Source of the DNA: Siphonodentalium dalli
Taxonomy: Eukaryota > Mollusca > Scaphopoda > Gadilida > Siphonodentaliidae
DNA: 64,000 nucleotides
Assembly: GCA_032622095.1 (NCBI GenBank)
Contig: CP136066.1
Location: forward strand, 145,359,559-145,423,558
Reading direction: 5' to 3'
Below are positions 12,861-27,800 of the stretch, in pieces. Below the pieces are notes generated by a model that saw only the letters and a list, made by a program, of their open reading frames with translations, ran no database searches and was not told where the DNA came from. Positions within the stretch are counted from its first letter, which is position 1. Each line of letters opens with the position of its first letter. The position numbers and the translations under genes were made by a program.

Positions 12861-15800
12861 CTGAAAAGGAGTTTTTCAAAAATAAATTTCAGTTTATGCA
12901 ATAATAATCACTTAACCTCTTTGCTGCTATGACGTCCGTAACTATTACGGACATAAAAGTGCATGTCATTCAGCACACCAGCAGTAGGCCATTATTCATA
13001 ACTGGAGCTCAGAGATTGGTGCAACGGAATAAATGTAATAACGAAGTTTAAAACCGTGTATGGTGTTCCATGATTGTGAACGATAATAGCCTTTCAACTG
13101 AGTCAGTTTTATGGTTCTTGTGATATTCCCGTTATATTTTTCAACTGGAAATGGCAATAATATAAACAGCCCAGCACATGACATCATTTAGCCGCGAAGA
13201 GGATAATTAGATCACTAATTTATAGTGAAAGGGTTAATATACATTATTGAACGATTTATTTATAGAGATATACATCTATATATCAGATTTATGGAGCCAC
13301 GGACTCAGTATGAGTGCTCATTGCTTCAAATGTGCTTGCTTCAGTGAGTGATAGAACGATTTCAGTGTTGTATGAGCTGGTTAACGTTATTGCATGAGTT
13401 AGTTGTGTGCGACGGTAAAACGAGGTTCAAGTTTTACTGGGTGACAGGACAAACGTGGGAAATAACATTAACATGTTCATGCAACTGTGTAACACTGCTC
13501 TATGTTTATTGCACACTCTGAAGAGTGTAGCTTGTATTATATATGTACTGAAATTTAGATTGATACTGTTTTATTTAATTGAACAAATGTGTGATTTATC
13601 ATTTATGTAGACTATACCGCTTAATATAGTGAAGAAATAATTCTCTGTTAAAGTTGATGTCACCAATGACATTGTTGATGTAATTGGTTTGTATTGCTCA
13701 ACGATAATAACAAAAATTTATTGAACGTTCTGAAATCTACTGTATTTTGCTGTATTTCATAACAATAAATGGATGGGTCTGCAATAAATACTCTCTATAA
13801 TTAAGTCACTGTCGAGTATTTGAATTCTGAACTTCTCACAATTATACCAAATTTTTCATGAAAACCCTTTTCAAGGCACATCAATTTCAATTATTATAAT
13901 GAGATTTCATCATGTCTTTGGCTAAAATCATATTTCCATTACTAATAGCTGGGCGCTTATGATACTGAGGTCAGTAAATTTGTTAACTATAGATCACGGC
14001 ATGACTTCTTTGCATCCGCGCTAATTTATTTGAATGAGAGGTGTCATGAAATAAGCGATGTTTGGATAATCGGGTCGTGATTAATTACCCCACGCTAATT
14101 ACGTAGCCGTTTTTCATTGCATCTCAGTCACCTTTGTATGACTTCTATTATACGCTGTATTATGCATGCGTCGAGAAAACATTGTCAATCATAGTTTAGT
14201 GAATTCGAGTAGAAACTTTCTTGATCGGTAAGGCAGGGGATACAGGACTTAAATTTGGGGGAGATTAATTCTCACTGCATCAGGAAAGGTAACCATATCT
14301 TTACTAAATACTCAGTGATGAATAGTTCCCTTAGGAAATGTTCAGATAATAAGTTTAACAAACAACCTATGGCAGTTTATATGCCATTTGTTGAACTTAT
14401 TATCTCAACATTTCAAACAAATATGACACTTTCTGCACTTGTATTATCAGATCTTCCGTTTGTCAGCTGCTAATATTTCCTGAACTTCCCTTTGATGGTA
14501 ATAATAGATAATATACTGTATACTTTTATAACTGATGGGAGATTCCATTCCGTAAAAAAAGGGTTAATTAAAATGTCTGCTGTATTGACAGATTGAATAA
14601 ACATTTAGTTATTCCTTCTTAGAATCGCTACTGTGGCATGAACATACTTGTCATAAATGTATTGCTTACTCATAAAAAACACATGTAATAGCAAATGCTG
14701 ATGCCACCTGATAATAAGATGGTGGGTACATGCACATATATCAGATATCCCAAAGTTCTTGGTCATTTAGATAGTACTCAGCATACAGTTGGTCTTTTAT
14801 GATTTTTGAGTTAGTATAGGCTAATTACAGAATTTAAAGGCATACCTAATATAAAAATTACTTGAAACTGTTCATAAATCGTTTTGCAATTTATAAGTTT
14901 GTGATTCAGTATGATACTTTTAACATACAGTGATGCCGTAATAATCAACTCTTTAACCACGGCAGAATTATGGGTAACTTTTCAGGATTAGTCGGAAATA
15001 ATACCGAAATATGGCTTGTTGCCATTCATCGGAAAGCTCTCAGTGAGAGCTTTCCGATGAATGACAACAAGCCATATTTCCGACTAAATCCTGAAAAGTT
15101 ACCCACAATTCTGCTGTGGTTAAGGAGTCGATTATTTAGGGCATTATAATTACTGTATGTAATAACTTTGGGAAATAGATATTATTTCTTAATAAATTGT
15201 TAATTTATAACCACTTAGTAATTTCAAGTTGCAACAGTCATGTTATCAGTCAATTCAGGCTCGTTCAACATTAACTGGACTGCTGTGCAGTGCTGCACTG
15301 CATCTTTGTCTTACTTCGTTTCCGTCTATCGAGTATAGTATCCGTTCTAACTTCCGGTTACCATATTTTGGAAAAATACAAATAAAAAATAATTTGTTAA
15401 AATGTTGTGCTCGATGTTTCGATAAAAACAACTGGAACATACAAAAAATTTATCGCTGTAAGTATGTCGATTTATGACCGCATGTGTGAGGCTTACTAGT
15501 AGTAGTTCTAGGTTGTCCATAAGAGACCAAATTTTTTCATCAGTTATTTGCGACTCTTCTGGGACGCTAAGTGTCGGCGCACACAGTCCCAATTGTACCC
15601 GGTTAAATCCGGCTGCTGGATATATCGGGCCCGATAAAATCGCGGGTCCGCATTCATAAGTAAGAATTTCCGATTTTCACTCCGGTCATATAAGACATGT
15701 AATCATGCTATGGTCACTTTAGTCTATATAGCCAACTGGCCCACAGTGTGGTCAGCCTATCTAGACAGTTACTATAGCTAGCCATGGTGGTTTTTATTAA

Positions 15801-18800
15801 TATGTATTTCTAAAGACTAATATTTATTAATAAATTAAATAATAATATATTGAGATCATGAGCAATAGGAGTAATAAATAGACCTTTCCACAGCTGCTGC
15901 CCTTATTAGTATAGGCAATCAATTTCTGCTCACATGTCTACTGGCCATTGTTCCTTGTCGATCGACCAGAATTCTTGACTTTAATACTTATGATTTCAAA
16001 TAGCGGTCGCCGCTAAATGTTCCGACATTTTGAATGAGGTTTTGGTCATATGATAATTGGTCATGTGACAAGCAAAACACACATTGCCATAGTCACGAGC
16101 TGGATTCTCCTGGTGAAATCAAACTCAGTTTGATCTGTCCGATTAAATCGGATCCGACAAAATTGGCTCAATTGTTAGGTGCACACGGTCCCGATTGTCC
16201 CCAAATTATCCTGCAGCAGGATGAATTGGGGGCAATCGGGATCGTGTGTGCCGACACTAAACTGATCAGCTGAAAGGCAGGCCGCTAACACAAAAATCAT
16301 AAAAGGCCAACTGGAGGCTGAGTATTAGCTATTGGTCGTATTGATCTTGAATATCAGGAATGCAAGAGTATAGCTATTCTAAAATTACAGTGTTGGAGAC
16401 TATGTTAAAGAGACAAACTATAAGAGATGAACTACATGTAGCAACAACTAGACTACTGGTAAACACTTCTATTATTTAGGACAGTATAGGACCATATAAA
16501 TAAATTGCTAGATTTACATCAAACTTTTTCAGAAAAATGGGGCAGGAGGGCGAATTTTATTTTTTATTCTTTCTAACATAAATGGTCATGGACAGTTCTA
16601 GATATTGAAGCAGTATCCTATCTTATAATATACAAAGTTATTTAGATTGTCCAATTGATCAAAATTGACTGATTAATGGGTCATTGACATGTAATTTGAC
16701 AGTTAACGCATAGGAAAAAAGTTTACATAAAATATCCAAATTCAAAAAAATTGAAGAGTGGACCTAAAAATAGGGTTGGGAAGGGAAATAAATCTAGCAA
16801 TTATTTTTTTGGCTTAAAATATGGGTTAGATTATCAATTTTTTTCAAGAAGCTAATACATGCATAGACTTATTAAGACTGTAATATGCTTAAAAATTGGC
16901 TGTGTAATAAAAACATGGCACAAATTTTCAGGCAATCCAGTTTCTTTTTCATTAGGTTCACTTAAAACAAATGTAGAACAGTAGGTTTACTGTTGTACAG
17001 AGTTTGCATGAAAGAAACAATAATTATTCGCTCCAAATACAAACACAATATTGCCCATATATTACAGCAAAAATAAATGCAGAATGAGAAACCAATCAAA
17101 CTACGTCTGCTGTTATTTATTAAAGTCTTGAAAATTGCATGTGAATTTTTTTCAAATTTGTGCCCTGCAATACACATGTATACGAGAATATGCCTAGCTT
17201 GAGATCATTAACGGCGGCATTCTAGCTTAAATTGTGACGACCTAAAAGTGATTTCAGAAATGGATGTTTGTTTCTTACATTTCCATGAAGCACGAATGCA
17301 TGATTGTCTGACAAATAGTAAAATGTCGATAAATTTGTCAAACCGATATGGATTCATGTCACAAGGAAATACAAGAGACACACATATTTTGTTCATATTT
17401 ACACACTTAGAACACAAGATCAGTTATTTCACCGATAGTTTTAAAAGTTTTGAAGCTCCTGGCTGGATTACCTAAATGTACCTAATTGTCCCTCAAGCAA
17501 ATGGCTTACATAATTTGTGGCATAAAAACCACTACCCAATTCAAGATTGGTAATATTCTTTTTAAATAAGGTCAAATTAATAGAAATACTTTAATTTGCA
17601 CTAAATTAGTCAAAATCATGTGTGATTTACCTTGATTTCTCGAGTGATTATAAACGATAATTTCACTAGTGAATTATGTCACTTTAACTAGCAGATTATG
17701 TATTCATATGCGCTATTGAAATTGATGCACCATTTGGTATCATGGCGTTATTATTCAGATTTCTGGTAAATCAGATGTTTATAGAGGAATATAATAAACA
17801 GAATAATCACTTGATTGAACTGGTGACGTGCATTAATTCATTTGAGGCAGGCACTATTCAAGCGCAATGCACACACACAATGTACAACACCCCTGCCTCT
17901 CATGAATTATTTCATGTCACCAGTTCATGATCAATCAAGTGATTACACTCTATGTAATTTGTACCAACAATAATTTCAAAGACAAAATGGAAATATGTGT
18001 GTAAATATAACTGTCTCCGTCTATGGTGCTATCAATATAACCTTCAGTCTTATCTTTATGCCATGACGTCGCTCAGATGTCACCATTCATATGATGCTAT
18101 GATATGGTCATTTACTCGATAGTTTAGACTAAAGGAGAAATAACTAGAGATGAGCCTGTCCCAGGTGGGACTAAGGAATACGCCCCATATCATACCATTT
18201 ATTGGGCACTGAAATTATGTCAACAGATAACACTAAACCCCCTAAACCTAACCCATAATCCTAAACCTATTGACCGAAAAATGTAGGAATAAAAGCTCGG
18301 ACAACATTATGCATGTTGCAAAATTTTCTAAGTCGAAAAAGGGGGATAACTCAACAAAAAATATCGGGCAGATGTCATAATAGCAGGTGCACAGGTTCCC
18401 ATGGTACTAAATATCTGTGCCAAGTTTTAAATACATTCACCTAAAAGTTCAGCCGAATTGTTTTAGAAGCCAGTTATTTATATCGATCACACATTGTTGC
18501 TAAGTGTTTGGAAATCTTATATTGGGCTGACTTAAATGTGCTGCATGGGCTAGTATCACATTCTCGGCAGATTTGTACATATAAGAAATGGATGAAGCGG
18601 GTGTGTGTGTTATTGGGGGATATGGCGCTGTGATCGTTGTTGGGCGGTTCACACAATGTGTCCCAATGGCCACAGCGTGTATCCCATAATAACACACACA
18701 CTGCATGTGCTTCAGGCAGTATGTATTGTTAAAAATCCAGCACAAGAATTGAAGAAAGAGAGGGCTGTGTTCAACTGTTGAGCGTTTCTGCATATTACAA

Positions 18801-21800
18801 CATCTATTTAGGTTGTGAGGACGGCACAGTCTAAAGATAAAGACTCAAGAAAACATTTACAGCCCCGATAGGGAGCCACTGCCTTTATCTATGGACTGGT
18901 TTTGAGCTGTTCAACTACTTCATAAACCAGTGAGTGAGCCACTATGTAGCATGTGATAACTGTCACGAAGTTATGAATTAGAGTTCCTGTGTTATCGATC
19001 TGAATTTCTTCGGGGCATTATAATATCATTAAAAATAATTTAATTATTATGGTAAAAAAAATTCACTTATCACGTCTTGCTCATCTACAAATCTTAATAT
19101 ATAGTCTAAGTTTCACATAATGTTCAAATCGAGCTATACGGTTTTGGTATAATACGATGGAGGTTTCCACAATTGTCAATCAAATAATTATTAGCAGATA
19201 TATTCCACCAATCAGTGACTGAGATGGTCACTTGCTGCATTGAGAATTGTTTGTTCACCCTAATTTTGATATCCGTGCATACTTTCAGTGTTAAATTGCC
19301 TACTTTCAAATAACTTTTTTGTGGTCAAATCAAAATGTGCTGAAATTTTTCAAATGCTGCTTCGATGTTGGACATTAATCCTTGTTTATAACATTATTTT
19401 TCATATTGCGTGATCTAGTCATAATTATCACAATTAAAGATGTAAATAATGTATGTCCTCGGGTGTATTATTGCAAATAGATGGGTACTGTAAAACTAAT
19501 AAAACTAATCTCCAGATGCCTTCTCTCTAAGCAACCATAAGCTCCTCCCACTAATGAATGTGTGGAAAGTTCCATTGATGGCGTTAATTATCATTTTTCA
19601 AATAAAGTTATTTAATCAAGTTTGAAGATGATTCCAAAAACTATGCAAAATATTTAACATCCGTAATTATGATTTTTTCAGCTTTGGGGGTGAACAATAT
19701 TTGATTGAGTTGAGGAACCCACCCTGCAAAGCTTGGAGCTATGAGATTTAGTTATTTTAAATCTATTTATTTTCTCCACCTCAAATTCCATATATGGTGA
19801 TACCTGGAATTCTACAGAATGTGTCATCACAAATGTAGACAGACATCTTCTTTCACATGTGATAGGTATAATATTATAACTTGTCTATTTTCATGCATAA
19901 ATCATGATTTTATGTATAGGCCTACCTATATGTATCCACATGTCAACTATCACAATATACTGTCAATTATGTTTCGGGCAATAAGTTTCATCGTCTTTTA
20001 TTCCAAGAATCATTTCCGATCAAAAATGTCACCGTTAGCTGCAACCTTGAGTGACCTCTCAACTCTCGTGATGGCATCGGCGAATATCCATATATCTTTT
20101 CAGTTGAATTTTTGCTAGGCTTACAACAATTTGAGGTGGAAAAATACTTCTGGGCTTTGATGGGTGGGTTCCTCAAATCAAACCAAATATTTTAACCCCT
20201 ATAGCCAAAGAAATAGTAATCTAGGGGTCTTAAATCAGACAGGGTATCTTAAAATATCATTCTATGATTCAAAGATTATTCCCTAATGAAAACTGGTGAA
20301 TGTTCTCATACAACGGTAAATTCAAATTATACATTTTGGGACATATATAATTATGCTCTTAGTATTATAATAAATTCTTACGATGAACTGATATTGATTG
20401 ATTTGCATGTTATGCACAAATCAGACTATATGTATTGTCAAATTTGGATATGAGCCAGACCTGTTTAGTAAATCAGACCAGATTCAATATAAATCAAGCA
20501 TGGGCTGAACTGCAATGGGCTTAATGATAAGCTTCATTGAGCTACATGTAAACTGTTTGGGAAATTGTTTTGTTTTACAAGCGCAGATCGGGAACACAGG
20601 AAACAACTGCTTACTTTGTATTTACAATCAACGTATTTTCTGAAATTATAACAATTAATAGAATATTCTCACAAATAAAAACACACAAAATCAAGCCTGA
20701 TTATAGTGTGTCTGTCATTTGCAGAATGAGGTCCCCAGAGGGTGAATTTAGTGATTCTATCCCTGATAGCGGGCTCGTAACACCAAATTCACCCTCTGGG
20801 GACCTCATTCTGTATGGCCTCATCTGCCATGAGAGAGATAGACTCAGATTGAAGTTCCCAAATGGTGAATATTGTGATGTACACCCATTGGGAACCTTGA
20901 TGTGTCGTCTGCCAATTTGTGGATATAGAGAAATTAAACTAAAAAAGAAGTAGAATCTTTGAGAAGAAACTTCTATAGAAATTTAGTAATAAAGAACCTT
21001 TCCAGAAACGATGAGGCCTAAGCAGAATGAGGTCCCCAGAGGGTGAATAAAGTGATGCTAGTGCGCTGTGTGGGATAGCGTCACTAAATTCACCCTCTGG
21101 GGACCTCATTCTGCAAATGACAGACACACTATAATCCGGCTTGCACAGAATAACAAATATGAATGTGCTGTAATGAAATTATACGAACAAATTATAGCAG
21201 ACAGGTATATTTTTAATCTTGGTGTTTGTTTCTTTCTTATATATGTTTAAATATATAGCTACTGACTTTGGTTAAAGGGGCCATGCATCAAATGTGACAC
21301 ATTTTATATGAATTTCATTTTCGATCATTTATAATGGCATAGGGGTTTAAAATGCAAGGTGTAGGTGCATTAATCTACCACATCACATTCTATAGCTAGT
21401 ATTTATTCACTCATAATTATAGTACCTGTTGCCCATCCGAGAGGAGATTCTAAATACATGGAGGTTAGAAGTCAAACATAAATCAAGATCATATTATGAA
21501 ACACCATAAAAATTAGAAATATGAACTTGGAAATTTTTTAAAGATGCTCTATCTCTTCCGAGCACCAATTCCAACACTATTTTTATGAAAATTTTGCTTA
21601 ATAATTAAAAATATTTCACTAAAAAGCGTTTAAAAAAACAGATTTCCTGACAATACAAATGCACACAGCAGATAATTAACATGTTTCATATTCAATAACT
21701 CCTGCTGTTTTCACGAAGTTTAGAGATTGTGTTGGCTCTCGAATAACTCTGGACTATTTTATTTTTCATAGGAAAACTCTTTTTCATTAATTTAATTTAT

Positions 21801-24800
21801 CCAGATATATACATGTATGAGTGTAATACTCTTTCTGGGAAATTTCTTTGTTTATATTTTGAAACTGTCCCTGTTAATAATCTCATGACTGGATATTTGG
21901 AACGAAAAATATCCTTTCTCCTCTAGTTCTGAATCTCAGTCACTCAACCATAACTTTTGACATAGCATGAAACATCTATTCAGCAACTTCAGCTGTTGAC
22001 TATAATCTCAGTTAATGCTACAACTGGGGTGGGTAAGGGAGTTTAATAAGAATACTGAATTGAAAAGAACATATTCTATGTTATTCTAAGGGATGGGAGG
22101 AAAGGATATGTTTATGGTATATTGAAAAATAGTTTTCTAACTATCTGATTTAATCAAATATTTAACATTGTCTACACCTCTGGAGAAACTTCCATGGAAC
22201 CAGTGATGGAACCAAATTACTTATTTAGTGATATATAAACACCAATAAGTCGGACAACAGAGAAAGCAATTTAACAATGAAAAGTTAAAAAATATATGTT
22301 ATGATCTCAAAATTAATAGTGTCTAAACAGCGACAAACAGAGCTGAAATTAACAAACTAAATCATAGAACAGATTGAGTAGACTATGTCAAATTGATATC
22401 TCAAGCTTAAGGAAAGGAAAATATCTATGCAATTGGACAAATGTTTGGTATATATACTATAATTAATTTATGTTAGAGACATATTATGGACTTGTTCGGT
22501 GAGTGAAACTGATAAATTAGTACTTAGGCGCTACGCCAACTGGGGGAATGTAGCATTCTACTAACATCGGCCAAAATCTCGAAAGAAATCGACCATACAT
22601 CTCCATAGAAAACACCATCTGAACTAAGCTCAACTGTAAATATTTACATCTCGATTCGGGACACAACAATTGGTGATAAACTAACGCAAATGATTTCGCC
22701 ATCGATACTCATTACATTTAATAAATATATAAGACTGATGGTGTGTGTTGTAAATTTGGATTAATATTCATAAAAATAACTACTTTGAGCAAGATTATTC
22801 TCCATTTTTATTCGATCACCCAACCTGAGTGTTTGACATCACTTTAAAAAAACCATCAATCATGGAAATAGCCAGAAATGTACCTTATCTGTCAATGTTG
22901 GGCCATGAAAAATTAAGGAATTATTTCTTAGGACCTTCTACATGTAGTTCTAAGACATTGCTGCTTGCCACTTCTTTGAATTAATTAATTAACTGTTCAC
23001 AATTTTTTTCAATAATTCAAAAAGATACACTATAAACCCATGAGGTCATTATTAACCCCTTCATAATGGGAGCTTCCTGATATTTTTAGAAAACCCTATG
23101 CCAATGCATTCTCTTATATATGAGAGTCTATCATAGGGAGCCTCACATATATAAGAGAATGCATTGGCCTAAAAATATTTACATTGACCTTATGATCCAG
23201 TGCATTCGTAAATATAAGATGTCTCAAACAATTTACCTCCAGCAATTTAGAAATCAAAATAAAAAAAATTACAGTAAAATTGCTTGTGAAACATGAGACT
23301 GACTTTATGTGAAAATTCCATACCAATGAAAAAAAAACAATAGTAGCTATACATACCACGGCGAATCGGCATTCCCCCATTCATCTCCAAGCTAAAACAG
23401 AACAACAGTTATTTTGTATATGAAAATTGTATAATTAGACACACTAATTTGAATATATACTAGTAAGCACACAATTCATTTACATCGTATCGTATTGACA
23501 ATCTCTTAGTTATTATAATGAAGTTTTCCAATCATTTATGGCAAACAATTTAAGTATTTCCCCATTTTTTGCGCATATTCACCCTTGATATGCTCGATAA
23601 AATGATTCAATTCATGATTCAAAATAATTTTTCTCAATTCAATTTAATAAAAAACAAAACACCCGATTCACAGGGCTTTAACTCTTTTGCTGCCACCCCG
23701 CCACACGGATATACCCCCCGGTTCCAAGCATTCTGGATGTAAATACATATGTATATATGGGTAATGCATTGACAATCAGGCAATTATTGATGTATTTAGT
23801 TGAAACTTCACATGGCAATGACCTATCACCAGCCGCCATGGAAATCCATTCAATGTCAAAGGGTTCATCATTGGGGTCACGTGACCTTGGTGGCCATCTT
23901 GGATTTGCTTTAATTTATGTTTTATGTCATATCCTAGTTTATTACCTTTTCCCTCATTTCTGGTCGCGTTTTCGATAGCTTAGGCTATTTTGAATGCGTG
24001 ATACTCATCAACTCGAAACCATGTGATTCCCAAACATGATACTAAAAGAACTGGATTAGATGGTGTCTCCTTTCGGTCCCTATGCTGGCTTGGACTATAC
24101 TCGTAGAACTTCAGGAGTAGCATGACTTTGACTGACCTTTCTTCTAAATTGTCAGAAAACACCAACACTCTATAGAAAATAACCGACCCTTATATCAGAC
24201 GCACCCCGAATTCGCATAAATGCGCTATTGACAGCGACTGGGTAACTCGCATTTATGCGAGATTTGCAGCAAAAGAGTTACTAGTAAGAACATCGGCATC
24301 AACTAAAAAATTAGAGATATCTACTAATTGCTAATTTGAATTAAAGTTCAATGAACACTTACCATTGTGATGGAAGCCCAATGATCTTTGCTCTCTTGAA
24401 GTCCTCAAGGAAATTTGACGACACTTTTGAATTCGGTCCAATGTTATTCATCATCTGCTTATACAGTCCGGGTGTATTACGACATGAAGATAACAGTTGT
24501 CGTGCAGCTGTACGGTTGAAGGTCAGGTATCCAAGAGCAACAGCAGACGAAGACCGTACCTGGTCATTGTTGGATGAAAGTTTGTCGACAAGAAGCTCCA
24601 AGGCTCCAGTTGTGATCATGGCATCAGGAATTCCCGTCCTGGTATGAGCTAAGCTTGAGAGAAGACTTGCTGCCAGAATCACACAGTTTTCATCAGATGA
24701 TCGAAGTTTGTTGACTAGCTGAGTTACTCCCCTTGCCGTAAGAGTTACTTGGTCTTGGTCAACAATTACTCTAGCCAAAACCACAACCTGAAAAGTAATT

Positions 24801-27800
24801 GTATACACATAATGAGCTATTTCTGTCGTCCTGAAGCAACATATATACAAGTCTGCAAATAGCATGTCTGTCATTTGCAGAATGAGGTCACCAGAGGGTG
24901 AATTTAGTGACGGATCACCCTCTGGGAACCTCATTCTGCTTAGGCCTCAACTGCTATGGGAGACCTAGGATCAGATTGAAATTTCCCAGTTGAAGTTGGT
25001 GATGTTCATGTCGATTATGCATAATATCTTCTGCAAATTAGGGGATAAAGAAACTTCCCAGAAGGGAAAATGTTACTAAAAACAATGTTAATTTGAGACT
25101 ATAGATACTTCCAAGTAGATGAGGCCTAAGCAGCATGAGGTCCCCAGAGGGTGAATTTGGTAATGCCAGCCAGCTGTGCGGGATAGCAACACTAAATTCT
25201 CCCTCTGGGGACCTCATTCTGCAAATGACAGACACACTATTTGGAGGCTTGCATATATATAGGAACCAAGAATCGTAATGCCATTATCATTTTACAGTAA
25301 CTGAACAACCCCTAGAAATGAAGAACGAGCTAATCCAATCAAACACATAGAATTGAAAGAGATATTCATTAATTTATGGAGTGGTTAGACTAACCGCAAA
25401 GTGGAACAGTGGCTCACCTGGAAAGCTGCATAGCACTGATAATACTCATCATGAGAATTCATAAATTTCTCAAAAACTGAGAATTTTATTCCCCCGGCTT
25501 CTCGCATCGCAAACTGCTGTGGCGTGTTGTTAAAAGCGAAGATAGTCAGCGCCATCCCAGATCTCAACCGAATTTCCTGAAAAATAAATCATTAGCCTTA
25601 ATACCAGGCCAAGACATCTGTATTTAAAGCTTGTTAAAATATGGATTACAGTCCACACAAGACAGCAGTTATAGTGATGTGATTCGGCATCTGAAACCTG
25701 ACAGAATCTTGCGTCATGATGGCAGACAACAGTATAAGCTTTACTTCTAAGTTGCGGCCATATTGGATACATCCAGCCTATTCAATGCATTTGGTGTTCT
25801 GGAGGTGCATTCCATATATGGAGCTTTTGAATATACATGAATTCCATATGAATATTCAAAAGCTCCATATATGGAATGCACCTCCTGAACTGAATGCGTG
25901 GAATGGGGCTGGATGGATCCAATAAAACCACGACTAAGAAATAAGACTTATTGGTTCAGCATCAATATTTGAGTTATATCCAGGATTGACAGTGGAGATA
26001 ACGCAGTAAAAGTTACACTTATTTTGAGTTTTACTGTAGTGTTAAAAAGATATTATAGCATGATCATGTCCAGCTTAAAAAATGTACCAAATGTTTTATT
26101 TATTTCTTAACAGTATACAACATTGTACGTGTTGAAGTCACATACATTTGTAAATGGTGTAATAGTTGCACAAAAACTGTATAGTCTGGACTAGACTGAA
26201 TCAGTCCAGCTTGCACTGGACAAGTCCAGAAGGGGTGGTCCGGTCCCCGGGCCAGTACAGCCATGGATCTGGTCCACATCACTTAGCAGTTATTATAAAT
26301 GTTTTATTTTTGAATATGGTCATTAGGAAAATATTCTCAAAATTATGTAAAAAAAACAAAACATTTTACATAACATAGCTATCAAGCAAAAATGTTTATA
26401 TCAGATAAAGACCTAATTAAAGGGCTTTTGTTGTTTCTGCATTAATGTTTTGCTTCTGGGTGCTTTCTATGTTTCAGGCACATGGTGGATTCCAAAGATA
26501 ATATAAGGCAAAAATTATCAAGTTTCTTCAAATGTCTTACTGTATAATTATATTATTATTATGCTAGTGACCATCTTCAATCTATGCATACAAAAGCAGA
26601 ACTGTATGCATGCAACATATGGTCTATATGAACAAGGTTCTTCAAATGTTTTTTTATCATACTAGTGAGCATCTACCATCCATACTAAAGCATTCGGCTG
26701 CTATTAGCTACCAGTATGTACAGTTAACAGATTCATTTCATGCCAAACTTTTTCACATAAAGACAAAGGTAGTCCATCTTTATTATATAAACAAAAGCAC
26801 TTGGGGATCATATAGATCAGCTATCCGTTGGTATTTAATACCACCTGGAATTTGATATTAGAAGTCATAGAACTTGTAGTGCATGCATATTGATATCGTA
26901 AACTTGTGATTATAATTATAATATTTTTTTATAACTTTTAAAATCAAAATATAATCATATCCCCATTCCCAGAAGCACGAACATGTTATTACACCGTCAG
27001 GATGTCCATGTGTTTATGTAGTTTGGTATGGTTATGCATTGTGTTAACAGAAAATGTTGGTCAATTTGTAGCTTTTGGAAAGTGGTAGGCATAACAATGC
27101 ATTTCATATTGCTTTGCAAATTGGGTGGTAACAAGCTGGTGTAAAATTATAAAGAAAACAGTTAAGTGTTCTGAGTAGCATACAATGTTTCTCCTCTCGT
27201 GAGATCTGAGGATTATTTGCACGGGGTACTGGCAAGCCGATCATGTGAAATAATCCTTCATATCGCACTCGAGAAAAATCTTACACCACTGATAACAGTT
27301 ATCCCCTCCTTGACTGGAGCTTCCTGAATTTTTTAAAAACTCTGTGCCAATATTAATGACAGGGAGCCTCGCATATATAAGAGAATGCATTGACCAAACA
27401 ATATTTACCTTGACATTGTAAACCAGTGCATTCTCTTATATATGCGAGGCTCCCTATGTGAGACTCCCATATATAAGAGCATATACTGGCACAGGATCTA
27501 TAACGCTGCACCAGCGCAGCTCCCATCATGAAAGGGTTAACTATTGTCTATGTCTACTCTTACACATGTCAATCTTATAATACAGTAATGCCCTAAATAA
27601 TCGACTCCTTAATCACAGCAGAATTATGGGTAATTTTTCAGGATATAGACGGAAATATGGCTTGTTGCCATTCATCAGAAAGCTCTCTGTGAGAGCTTTC
27701 CGATGAATGGCAACAAGCCATATTTCCGACTAAATCCTGAAAAATTACGCATAATTCTGCTGTGGTTAAGGAATCGATTATTTAGGGCATTACTGCACCT

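Noticed and set aside
20570-20953. 127-codon plus frame and related SVICRMRSPEGEFS frames elsewhere
   Set aside because: They lie on family A terminal hairpins; the shared peptide reflects the shared transposon DNA.
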